DNA of 64,000 nucleotides from Macrosoma leucophasiata (lineage: Eukaryota > Arthropoda > Insecta > Lepidoptera > Hedylidae), in the NCBI GenBank assembly GCA_036365455.1, contig JAWQUS010000025.1, positions 21,364,001 through 21,428,000 on the forward strand, given 5' to 3'. How positions within the stretch are numbered: the stretch's first letter is position 1; the number at the start of each line of letters is the position of its first letter. The notes under the pieces were generated by a model. It had not been told where the DNA came from, did no database searches, and saw only the letters and a program-made list of their open reading frames with translations. The position numbers were made by a program, and so were the translations under genes. Shown here one piece after another: positions 55,075 through 64,000 of this stretch.

Positions 55075-55605
55075 TACCGAGTACCTTCAAAAGACAACAA
55101 AACGAAATTCTTCTTGAATCTCCCGTGTCTGTCTGTATATCTGTGAACCAACAAACTACATCTATAGGGTTCCGTACAATTAAGTAATGGATTTCCTATC
55201 TTATCATATTATAGATTGCTTAAATATCTTTTCAAAGATAAAAATCTTTACTGTTTTTTTTTTTAAACATTTATGGTTTTAGAGATAAAGGTCATTTTTG
55301 TAGATTTTCTTGAAAAACTAAAAGAGTATAAAAATAAACTATTATCTCACGAAACTCACGATATATCACTTAATCTATTTTAATAGTATAGTTAAATACC
55401 GCAATTTATCCCCCAAATGTGGTCTTTTTGTTGAAAATTCGTTTGCTTTTATTATATGTTCATATTAAGATCACTGATGTGTACCAAATTTCAGCTCAGT
55501 CAAGTACTTTTGGAGAAAATTGGATGTTACAGACGGACAGACAGACAAATGATTGAGCATGAGTGATCTTGTAAGGGTTTTAATTTTTTTTCTGTTGAAG
55601 AACCC
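55075..55605 (+). repeat. old dispersed repeat remnant
   Basis: gtgtctgtctgtatatctgtg, tagggttccgtacaa and gacggacagacagacaaatg are wording shared with the composite block family, but no long alignment is possible by eye. Confidence 0.3.
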
Positions 55606-56264
55606 CAAAATACCTATTTTTAATACAAGCGTGTTCGCCATTTTCACAACATAAAACCTGTTTTTCTCTTCACTAATGAGTGAAGCTATAAATCAAGTGC
55701 AACCAACGTCACATTCAAGCTGTCTCAAAAAGAGTCCATTAATCTTATTTTAAACTGAACTCAGAGATTCAAGACAATTTCATCTCATTGCTCTACCCAC
55801 AACTTTGGTTTTGCAAGGGGACTGATGGTTTTAATAGAGGAAATTAGTCTGTGGTGAGCTAATGGATTAATAAATCTTCCCTTTACGGGAGGTCTTTGTG
55901 CCAATTTTAAAAAAGTAAGTTGAACTGTACCTTGGAGTTCTTATCTCTGCTGCATACCTACTGCCTAAGTAAGCACTGAAAGTGCGGCATTGGTCAATGT
56001 CTTGTTCATAATGCTCAACAAACGTCACCACACAGGTAAGGTGTGAAATAGATAACGCATTACAGTCCCAAAATAAACCGAAGTCTCCTAAGGTGGATAT
56101 GCAATATTTTTTATTAGATACTGTAGGAGTATTTTTGATTAGAGGTAATGGATGTTATGGACATGACATTTCAAATCTGGATATGTATATGAATATAATT
56201 ACTGGTTTCGATTATGGTTAAGCTAAGTGAATGATGTTAATGACGAATAGATTTTTCTTTGTAA

Positions 56265-56400
56265 CCGACTTTGAAAAAAGGAAGGGGTTCTCAATTCGTC
56301 CGGATCTTTTTTTTATGTCTGTTCACCCATACTATGAGAACGCCTGCACCGATTTAGATATTTTTTTTTGTTCGAAAGGATATATTGTTCTTCTATGAAG
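56265..56400 (+). repeat. dispersed repeat remnant similar to 5810-5945
   Basis: accgactttgaaaaaaggaa, ggttctcaattcg and accgatttagatattttt blocks correspond. Confidence 0.4.
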
Positions 56401-56999
56401 GAATTCAAAGATTTGATGATTTATCGGTTATTATTCAATTGATAACTATTAATACCAATTGAATTATTATTTTCACTCATTCACTACAGCTAGCTTGCAA
56501 CCTGACAAAAGTGTCCTTGTAAACTCAATTTGAAATAAATATTCGAAGTTTGATTGTTGGTTATGGAATGAAATTACTTATTATCCATTAGTTTCAGATA
56601 AATTTGGTTACGTATACCTACCTACATTTTTATTTATTTATTGAAAAATGCCGAATAGTTTATTTTAATTAATTAAAATCAGTTATTTAAATTGGATTTC
56701 CTGTTTAAAAATCAAATCTGGTTAAATATATAATGGTTTAATTTTTATTCGTATGCCGATGCATTTTAAGCACACTACTTCCTGGTACTTTCCTATATCA
56801 AATTCACGTATAAATTGAACATGTCTTGCCATCGCAATATGTCCTCCAAATATTGCATGGGGACTTTGCGATACGCATGAGTGTCAGGGGAGCGTCAGTA
56901 GCTCAATATTAGATATAATACTGAAATCTTGGAAATAGTGAAAATAACATTTCATCTTTTTTCCCACTTTATCACTTTTTGTATGGCCCCGCAATATTT

Positions 57000-57440
57000 T
57001 TTTTTTATGTCTGAAGGTTGACAGACACGCAAACGGGCCACCTGATGGATAGTGGTCACCGTCGCCTATGAACATTTGCAACACCAGGTGAGTTGCCAAG
57101 GTGTTGCCAGCCCTGAAGGACTCTTTTGACGCCATTTTTGAAGGACCCCATATTGTAGCACGTAGGGAACATGTCAGAGGGAAGTTCGTTCCACAATTTG
57201 CACGTTCTGGGCAGGAACGAATCTGAAAACCGCACCGTTGAGCACTGCCAGGTATCCAGTCGGTGAGGGTAGAACTTCTCTCTTCGGCGGGTAGTACGGT
57301 GTACGAAAAGAGACGGTGGCAACAGTTCAGCAAATCATTCACTATCATAGAGACGGTACAACACGCACAGACATCCAATGTCTCTTCGTAGGCTCAAATG
57401 TTCGAGCCTGTCAGTAAGTCCTGGATAGTTAACAATACGA
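57000..57440 (-). pseudogene. non-LTR retrotransposon 3' part, RT ORF C-terminus
   Basis: The minus-strand frame 57322-57056 reads SLFVHRTTRRREKFYPHRL, then the FLPRTCKLWNELPSDMFP motif and MGSFKNGVKRVLQGW, the classic end of a lepidopteran LINE RT ORF. The 3' UTR follows to a poly(A)-like T-run at 57000 (plus strand). Coding sequence upstream of about 57440 is lost. Confidence 0.75.
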
Positions 57441-57479
57441 ACGGCGCGTTTTAAGATAATCTTAAGATTTTTTCATTTT

Positions 57480-57572
57480 CATCTCTGGTCTTTATATGGG
57501 TCTATAGGCTGCAGTCATCACTTAACATCAACGTGAACTGCATGCTTGTTTTCCACTTTCGTTACATAAAAA
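57480..57572 (+). mobile_element. poly(A)-tailed SINE-like family, 3' fragment
   Basis: catctctggtctttatatgg to the poly(A) at 57572. Confidence 0.65.
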
Positions 57573-57767
57573 AAAGAAAAAATAAATCGCACACCAACTT
57601 GTTTTTAAGGTACCGTAGTAGGCTATGGAACACTCGAGCTCCACCATTGGAACTCTACCATCTAGTAAGCTTTGATTACTTCATTTTCATCTTGGCTTAA
57701 TTGTTATTTTTTCTTTTTTTATCTTATTTTTCAATCGTTTTACATTTAAACCCAATTCCCAGGTGTA

Positions 57768-58042
57768 TTTTTTTTATGTAATGGAAGTGGCAAACAAGCA
57801 TGCAGTTCATTTTGATGTTAAGTGATAACTGCAGACTATAGACACCCACACAAAGACCAAGGTCAAAATGCAGATGCGTTACCACTTCTGAGGCCTAAGG
57901 TTTTATGCCTCTGTGCCGGAACCGTACATAACCACCAGACCGGAACACGATAGCACTGAACACTACCATTTAGTGGCAAGTATTGGGTAATGCGGTGGTG
58001 CCTACGCCCGCAAGCTCCATCACTCGACCTCTACCACCAGTA
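57768..58042 (-). mobile_element. poly(A)-tailed SINE-like family, full-length copy next to a receptor exon
   Basis: Reverse poly(A) at 57769-57777; head at 58042 (ctggtggtagaggtcgagtg). It ends about 110 bases from the donor of exon 58152-58350. Confidence 0.75.
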
Positions 58043-58151
58043 AGAATTGTCCGTATTGGTTCAACTCAAAGCCAATCTCATTTATGATCCGTTTCAAAAC
58101 AAAGGCAAACAAAACATAAACCCACACATAATCTAATCATGCCATAAATAC

Positions 58152-58350
58152 CGATTGGGAGCCCACCGAGCCAGCCAGCCGCCCATCCTTGTCCCAGGCC
58201 CTTCCTCTGCTGCGCCAGCAACTGCACCGTCAGAGCGTAGGTCAGCAGCATCACGCCGAGTGGTATGTAGAAGGATATAACGGAGCCGATGGCCTTGTAG
58301 AGGGGGTCTGGGATCTGGCAGGAGCCACTTATGAGCACGGATTCTGCGTT
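58152..58350 (-). CDS. 5-HT2B: 5-HT2-type serotonin receptor, exon with extracellular loop 2 and TM5 (internal exon)
   Basis: Seen: an open exon of 66 codons plus one base. It follows a good acceptor (cttcttcacag) and ends at a GTATTT donor. Encoded residues 1-12 are the end of extracellular loop 2 with its conserved disulphide cysteine (Cys11, in SGSCQ). TM5 spans about residues 20-42, with the family proline (FYIP) and serines four and seven residues before it, at the positions where amine receptors contact the ligand hydroxyl. The cytoplasmic start of loop 3 follows (LLAQQRKGLGQG, then GWAAGWLGG). Known: insect 5-HT2 receptors couple to Gq and phospholipase C in the plasma membrane of neurons and other tissues. 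The phase-1 end joins exactly to the exon at 39340-39463. An alternative in-frame donor lies 15 bases upstream. The subtype call (5-HT2B rather than 5-HT2A) rests on remembered resemblance. Another amine receptor is less likely. Confidence 0.85.
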
Positions 58351-58689
58351 CTGTGAAGAAGTAAAAACTAAGTTTAAAAAATCACCCTTTGTCCCTTAAA
58401 TTAGTGGTTATTTATATCGAACTTTGGTCAATTTTCAACATTTATGTCGGGTCCATACGTTGGCCCCAACATTGGCTGTTGATAGTAGGTAGGAATATAT
58501 AAATATACATTCATTATGATACTGAAATAATATTTTTGCAAGTATTCTCTTGAGATTCAATTTCAACAGCACAAAGTCTTCAAAGGCATTCCTCTCACGT
58601 AAAACACATTAGCATGTCTACAATACAGACCCATAGAACTAACAAACAGGAAATTTTTGTTTAGTAGAAAGTAACAGACAGGTGTATCG

Positions 58690-58935
58690 TCTTCATCATC
58701 ATCATTCCAGCCGAAACAAACGTTCACTGCTGGACAAAGCCTTCCCCAAAGACGCCCACAATAGTGTTGTGCGTCATTAGGAGAGAATATGCCATAATCG
58801 CCACCCTTGGAAGGCGGATTGACGATCGCAGTGCCTGTAGTTTTTAGCGCAGGACGCTGCTGCCCATTCCGCGTTGTTATTTTTACTACCGCCCTATGGG
58901 AATGGTTTGACCGCCATTTTCCGGTTGACTGACTG
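58690..58935 (+). repeat. dispersed repeat (cagccgaaac..ctggacaaagcc)
   Basis: Uninterrupted counterpart of 38385-38880; immediately followed by the 58945-59215 repeat, so the two may be parts of one element. Confidence 0.55.
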
Positions 58936-58944
58936 CGCTAGTGG

Positions 58945-59215
58945 AAGAGAAATTTTAAAAGGTGTATAAGCAGAGAATATGTTATAATACTACGTATAGA
59001 ATGGACACTTCGACGTCCCGCCCGATTTCCCCGCATCACCCAACCTCCTCCCGTCTTATGGACGACGTTTGGTATTCTCTACGTGACACGCACACACGTG
59101 CACGTGTAAATACACGTCACTGCAATCAGTGTGACATCAATATGTCTGTGTAATAGAGACCAAATTAAGCGTTTGTATGGAATTTTGGCGGAGTGTCCGC
59201 GGTGTGGTCATATTT
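58945..59215 (+). repeat. dispersed repeat (TCGACGTCCCGCCCGATT family), copy 2
   Basis: See 33262-33560. Confidence 0.6.
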
Positions 59216-59562
59216 AATTGTCGTTATGATATTCATTGCCTTTCAGTGTACCTAAAACAAATTGAAAATCATGCAATGTTTTTTCGATTTGTTCATTCAA
59301 CGTCAAGATATGAAAAAACAATCCGTTGAGTAGATCATTATTAGAATCGTAGATCACAGTAATTGAGCTGTCAACGCGCTAGGCCGTGATACTCGCGAGC
59401 ATGTATAAATGTGGGCGAACATGTCTCGGTAAACGATATGACAGGCTCGGACGAAAACGGATGACACTGAAAAATACGTAGTGAGTTTTTTGGGTATTCA
59501 ACTTCATTATGCTTACAACAACGATTTATGTGCAGTATCTACAAACAGAGAATTATCTATAT

Positions 59563-59893
59563 CTATACAAATAAATAAAATTGGAGTGTCTGTTTGTAAT
59601 ATAAAAATAACCGCTTTTTACAAAATGATAAATATGTATGCATACGCGGTACATACACCAAAACAATTTTTTTTTTCAATTTTTGTCTGTCTGTCTCTCT
59701 GTCTGTCTGTTTGGCGGAGCTAATCTTGGGAACGGCTATACTGATTTTGACGGGACTTTCACTGGCGGATAGCTGATGTAATAAGGAGTAACTTAGGCTA
59801 CTTTTATACTAGCTGCGCCCACGACTTCGTTCGGGTAGATACTGAACAATCATAAATTCTCACGGGGGTGAAGTCGCGGGCACAGCTAGTATA
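59563..59893 (+). repeat. composite dispersed repeat block, short copy with empty site
   Basis: aaattggagtgtctgtttgt at 59577, reading straight through the site interrupted at 3565, then ggcggagctaatcttggg, one aaggagtaacttaggctact unit, and the inverted actagctgcgcc ends at 59809-59891. Confidence 0.65.
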
Positions 59894-59898
59894 TATGT

Positions 59899-59958
59899 AT
59901 ATAAAATTCAATTGCTGTTCGTTAGTCATTGAATATGAAGTTTGCCGGGTCAGCTAGT
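59899..59958 (+). mobile_element. internally deleted Helitron-like element, about 60 bp
   Basis: tatataaaattcaattgctg joined to gaagtttgccgggtcagctag: both ends of the 43994-44262 family with nearly all the interior missing. Confidence 0.55.
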
Positions 59959-60302
59959 GCAATAAATCTCAACTCAATCGGCCCAGTAGTTTTTAACTGA
60001 TCGTATAAGGATTTTTCAGTTACTTACTTTTCAGGTGCGGATCCCTAAAAATGGTTGAAAAAATTGCTCGTGATTTTATTTTGTTTTTATGTCACACAAT
60101 ATCGAATATATTTTTGTTGATTCGTTATATGAAACAAATAAACAATATTCGATACAGTTTGGATGATAACGTTTATTTTTCAATCTGTTTTTGTTTTTTT
60201 TCTTCATTTTTTAAAAATATCAGTAACCAAATGTATCAACCGTTTTTATGTAAACAAAGTGGAAAATTGTAAATATTCCCATTTAATGTTATGATAATAT
60301 TG

Positions 60303-60465
60303 TTTATTGGCATTGGGACGTGACGACCCACCGCCCACTAGCGGAAGAATTTTTTTCTACTGGAAGATAATTCTTCCACTATTGCAGCCAGTCAATCGAA
60401 CAATGGTGGTCAAACCATTTCAATAGGGCGGTAGTAAGTGCAATAACGTAGGATGGGCAGCAGCG
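60303..60465 (-). repeat. dispersed repeat, reverse copy of the 58690-58935 type
   Basis: atgggcagcagcgtcc and caatggtggtcaaaccattt are the reverse of the blocks at 58850-58930. Confidence 0.55.
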
Positions 60466-60811
60466 TCCACTACTACTACGCTGGAGGTCCTGGGTTCGAT
60501 TCCCGGGTCGAGGGCTATCAGAGATAACGGTTTAAAATCCTTTATCTCTGGTTCTATTGGATTTTTTCCATTTTCTTAAGGTTTCCTCGGACCACGACCT
60601 CGGAGTTTGGATATGCCCCGAGATGGCAACAGGTTCGCCACCTGTTACATGGGCCAAAACGTAACCGGCGAGTCGTGGGTGTTTGCATGTATGCTTGAAT
60701 ACATGCATTTACTTCTGCCTACCCCTTCGGGGATTACAGGCATGAAGTTACGCTTACGTTTAATATTATCACTAAGTGACAGGATTAGGTGAGGCTAGGT
60801 AGCCTAGTTAA
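60466..60811 (+). mobile_element. tRNA-derived SINE with perfect B box, head-truncated copy
   Basis: tacgctggaggtcctggg, B box ggttcgattcc, body ttatctctggttctattgg, and a 3' part identical to the next copy (ctgcctaccccttcgggg, aggattaggtgaggctaggt). A-box half missing. Confidence 0.75.
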
Positions 60812-61172
60812 CTGCCTCGGTAGCCTAGTGGTAGCAGGCCACTACTACTACGCTGAGGTCCTGGGTTCGATTCCCGGGTAGGGGGTTATCAGAGATAATG
60901 GTGAAAAAGCCTTTGTCTCTGGTTCTATTGGGATTTTTCCATTTTCTGGAAATTTCCCAGTACCTCAAAGTTTGGTAATGTGCCCGGAGATGTCAACAGG
61001 CTCGCCACCTGTTACATGGGCCAAAACGTAACCGGCGAGTCGTGGGTGTTTGCATGTATGCTTGAATACATGCATTTACTTCTGCCTACCCCTTCGGGGA
61101 TTACAGGCATGAAGTTACGTTTACGTTTAATATTATCACTAAGTGACAGGATTAGGTGAGGCTAGGTAGCCT
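60812..61172 (+). mobile_element. tRNA-derived SINE with A and B boxes, full copy
   Basis: tgcctcggtagcctagtgg contains an A box (TAGCCTAGTGG), and ggttcgattcc is an exact B box, 40 bases apart, so Pol III could transcribe it. It is arranged in tandem with 60466-60811, and the last about 150 bases of the two copies are almost identical, which points to local duplication. Parent tRNA not identified. Confidence 0.8.
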
Positions 61173-61379
61173 AACCCTTGAGTTCCATCACAAGACAACT
61201 ACTAATGAGAGTACTGTCTTTAAAATAAATTATAAGTGATTAAGTTGTCAAGACAGAGGCCAATGTAATCGCTATTATAATTCTGGTTCTTGTTGCTCAC
61301 GTCGTCTTGAAAGTGTGCATTTTGCCTAAAGTAGACTTGGATTCTTTTAAGATAGACGTAACTTCACACCTGTAGTCAC

Positions 61380-61890
61380 CGAAGTGTTAGGCAGAGGTAA
61401 ATGCATACATTCAAATGTACTTAAACACCTTCGATTCGGCGTTTACGTTTTGAGTATTTTTGACCCATGTAACAGGTGGCAAGCCTGTTGATATCAAAGG
61501 GCACATTACCAAACTTCTGAATAGTTAGAAATTTAGAAAATTTCAGAAAATGGAACAATCTCAATAGAAACAGAGAAGGATTTTACATTGTTATCTCTGA
61601 TAGGCCCAGAATCAGAATCAGAAAATAATTTATTCATTTAGGGCGACAGGCACCTCTTGTGACACGTCAAAAACAAACAAAATAAATTAAAGTGAATAAC
61701 AATTGATATACATGTCAAACAAGATAAAAAATATATGTATAGTCAAGAATATCACTAAGATGAAACTAAATGTAATATACCTACTAATGTAAAAAGTATA
61801 TCAGTAGAATGTCTCATTCGCCCGATCCGGGAATCGAACCCAAGACAGCGTAGTAGTAGTGGCTCGCTACCACTAGATTACCGAGGGAGT
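61380..61890 (-). mobile_element. tRNA-derived SINE, reverse copy interrupted by a LINE/SINE tail
   Basis: The 3' body is 61380-61608 in reverse and the tRNA-like head is 61816-61890 in reverse (gggaatcgaacccaag, gctaccactagattaccgag). The interruption is between the head and the ttatctctgata block. Confidence 0.7.
61609..61815 (-). repeat. retrotransposon 3' end with TTCTGATTCTGATT tail, nested
   Basis: Reverse counterpart of 23295-23512, inserted into the SINE at 61380-61890. Confidence 0.65.
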
Positions 61891-62309
61891 TCTTTTGAAA
61901 TATATTTTATTTTAGACAGTTCATATTTTTCCTTTTTTCGATATGCTATATCAAGCCTTCTTGCTGAGCGAAAGTTTTTGCTGGGCATTGTCATATTTAT
62001 GCTCACAGCTGCGTTGTGTAGTCGATTTGCTCACCATAATACAATGTCATTGAAAATTTTCCCCAGACTCCAATACAATTTCCTGAGAGGCAAAAGGTAT
62101 AAACTATCAACGCGATGCCACCATCAATAATGCAACATGATACCTAATAAGCAATGTATAGGGACCCCATTCCCTTAAATAATTGAATTGTTCCCAACAA
62201 CAAAGGTCTGATCAATAACTTGAATACCAACTCGTTAACGTGGGTAAACAATTAATGAATGAGTTATTGTTTATAACAGAATAGACTTATGCTACTGGTG
62301 TTCTTTCCT

Positions 62310-62590
62310 GGTAGTACAACTCCAGTGACGGAGCTCGCGGGCGTAGGCACCACCGCATTACCTAATATACTTGCCGCTAAATGGTAGTGTTCAGCACTAT
62401 CGTGTTCCGATCAGATGGTAATGTACGGCCCTGTAATTTCCGGCACAGATGCATAACACCTTAGGCCTCAGGAGTGGTAACGCATTTGCATTTTAACCTT
62501 GGTCTTTGCGTAAGTGTCTATGGGCTGCAGTCATCACTTAACATCAATCTGAACTGCATGCTTGTTTGCCACTTCCATTACATAAAAAAA
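62310..62590 (+). mobile_element. poly(A)-tailed SINE-like family, full-length copy
   Basis: tggtagtacaactccagtga to the poly(A) at 62590. Among the least diverged copies. Confidence 0.78.
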
Positions 62591-62659
62591 ATGGTAATTG
62601 AAACTTTGATTATTCTGTATTGCGTGGTAAGTCATTAATTCCTATAATATGTAAAGAAT

Positions 62660-62945
62660 CGTTTTTACTGGAGAGTTTCAGTGCAGGAACTCGAGGGCGT
62701 AAGCACCACCACGTAACCTAATCTATCTGCAGATGGTAGTGTACAGGACTATCGTGTTCCGGTTGGATAGTATGGATGGATGGTGTATGGCCCCGTAGTA
62801 ACTATCACAGAGACATAACAACTAAAGTCTCCGGGATGACAAAGCATCTGCTTGATGACTTCTGGTTTTCGTGTTAATGTCATCACATAACATCTATGAG
62901 AACTGCAAGCTTGATTGCCACATTCGTTACATTAAAAAAAAACTT
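62660..62945 (+). mobile_element. poly(A)-tailed SINE-like family, diverged copy
   Basis: ctggagagtttcagtgcagg to a poly(A) at 62932-62941, with several indels and an expanded atggatggatgg. Belongs with 14035-14280 as an older subfamily. Confidence 0.6.
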
Positions 62946-63548
62946 GCGTATGGGAAAATAGCGAAATATGAATCGATTTGTATTTTAGTATACTAACATA
63001 TAATTAAGTAATATTGTTACTAACATTATGATGAACCTTGTTGCTTTATTAAATAAAAAATAAATAAAAGTCAAGTGTCCATTTTTTTTTCAATATGCTG
63101 ATATGTCATATGATGTGATATTCTGAAGTTTTGGAAGCTTTGCACTCGTTAGATACCGTATGATTTAACGGAGGACCGAAAAGGATGTCTGTAATATCTT
63201 GACAGGTACGAAATCCGGGACGTGATTGGTTTGAACCGGATATAATACATTCCTTTCTAAGATTGATTAAATGTCTGTTTCTTCAGTAGTTTGAGAAAAT
63301 GTTGAATCCCTGCTAGAACAAAATACTATGACGTTGTAATTTTGTAATAACTTAACATCTTTGCCATAAAATCTTAGACTGGTATTATAAAACACAACTC
63401 TTATTATAATTTGACTGCATAGGGCAATTTCAGTTCAGACATTTTTACAACCACCGTTTAGTGCCGACAAAATTACTTTGACAAACAATGCGTTGTTTAT
63501 GATTTATTATTATAATAACTACATTGAACTAGGTACGTTGAATTGATC

Positions 63549-64000
63549 GGGCGTCGGGACGCTGGGCGTCGGGACGCTGGGCGTCGGGACGCTGGGCGTC
63601 GGGACGCTGGGCGTCGGGACGCTTGGCGTCGGGACGATGGGCTTCGGGACGCTGGGCTTCGGGACGCTGGGCGTCGGGACGCTGGGCGTCGGGAGGCTGG
63701 GCGTCGGGACGCTGGGCGTCGGGACGCTGGGCGTCGGGACGCTGGGCGTCGGGACGCTGGGCGTCGGGACGCTGGGCGTCGGGACGCTGGGCGTCGGGAC
63801 GCTGGGCGTCGGGACGCTGGGCGTCGGGACGCTGGGCGTCGGGACGCTGGGCGTCGGGACGCTGGGCGTCGGGACGCTGGGCGTCGGGACGCTGGGCGTC
63901 GGGACGCTGGGCGTCGGGACGCTGGGCGTCGGGACGCTGGGCGTCGGGTCGCTGGGCGTCGGGACGCTTGACGTTGGGACGCTTGGCGTCGGCACACTGG
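63549..64000 (+). repeat. GC-rich 15-bp minisatellite, at least 30 units, running off the window
   Basis: Unit gggcgtcgggacgct, repeated almost perfectly, with variants clustered at both ends (gcttcgggacg near 63630-63660, gggaggct at about 63690, gggtcgct at about 63947, and degraded units after 63960). Because 15 is divisible by three, three frames stay open throughout, giving PTPSV, RRPAS and RRDAG peptides on the two strands; these are by-products, not genes. Confidence 0.95.

Larger units (their letters stand above)
39464..58151 (-). other. large intron of the receptor gene
   Basis: Bounded by the donor at 58151 (GTATTT) and the acceptor at 39464. It contains the Tc1-like and hAT-like MITEs, Helitron-like elements, the LINE plus mariner nest at 46788-49359 and many SINE-like copies. 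Stretches 40980-41390, 41520-42090, 49365-50285, 50710-51245, 51700-52600, 54025-54510, 54595-55070, 55610-56260 and 56430-56990 show no gene or repeat that I can name. I cannot exclude a tiny additional exon. Confidence 0.7.
58351..64000 (-). other. partial upstream intron of the receptor gene
   Basis: Upstream of the TM5 exon in gene direction. I looked for TM4 and earlier receptor motifs (DRY, WxxSxxxS) on the minus strand and saw none, so the upstream exons should lie beyond 64000. The stretches 58380-58680, 59220-59560, 59965-60300, 61895-62305 and 62950-63540 hold nothing I can name. Confidence 0.6.

Noticed and set aside
58962..59153. Possible upstream receptor exon near the TM5 exon
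   Set aside because: The open frame is within a dispersed repeat also present at 33262-33560 and lacks transmembrane or DRY motifs.
63497..63997. Long Ser/Pro/Arg repeat proteins on both strands at the right edge
   Set aside because: They are translations of a 15-bp minisatellite that stays open in three frames; no splice, start or codon evidence favours one of them.

Overview
This is an insect nuclear sequence, most likely from a moth or butterfly. It is AT-rich, and almost all of it is intronic or intergenic DNA packed with dispersed repeats. The repeats include non-LTR retrotransposon tails of lepidopteran type, a mariner, hAT-like and Tc1-like MITEs, Helitron-like ends and several SINE-like families. 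No bacterial-style genes, operons or CRISPR are present. The lepidopteran assignment rests on recognised repeat and protein styles, not on a database search.

The only host protein-coding gene I can support lies on the minus strand and is read from right to left. Three exons (58152-58350, 39340-39463, 21746-22649) join in phase to give the C-terminal 408 residues of a class A G-protein-coupled receptor. They run from extracellular loop 2 and TM5, through a very long third intracellular loop, to TM6, TM7 and the stop codon. It reads as an insect serotonin receptor of the 5-HT2 type, most like the 5-HT2B subtype. Exons for the N-terminus and TM1-TM4 are not in the window and should lie beyond 64000. 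The introns are about 18.7 kb and 16.7 kb.

Region by region: 1-21745 lies downstream of the gene (with its 3' UTR at the right edge) and is a mosaic of repeats. 22650-39339 is the last intron, containing a 4.1-kb array of fourteen near-identical tRNA-like units. 39464-58151 is the next intron, containing a mariner nested in a LINE remnant that is itself bracketed by 200-bp direct repeats. 58351-64000 is part of an upstream intron, with tRNA-derived SINEs and a GC-rich 15-bp minisatellite running off the end.

The most unusual feature is a retroposon-like family built on a 307-bp unit carrying a tRNA-like sequence. Four insertions occur here (3577-4365, 9445-9848, 24559-28681, 44875-45293). 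Each is flanked by an 11-13 bp target-site duplication, and two empty-site paralogues of the first lie in the same window. Three of the four are head-to-head inverted, and one has grown into a 5 + 9 unit inverted tandem array. A second point is that the 124-nt middle receptor exon sits inside two concentric pairs of inverted MITEs, an arrangement that could favour exon circularisation or skipping.
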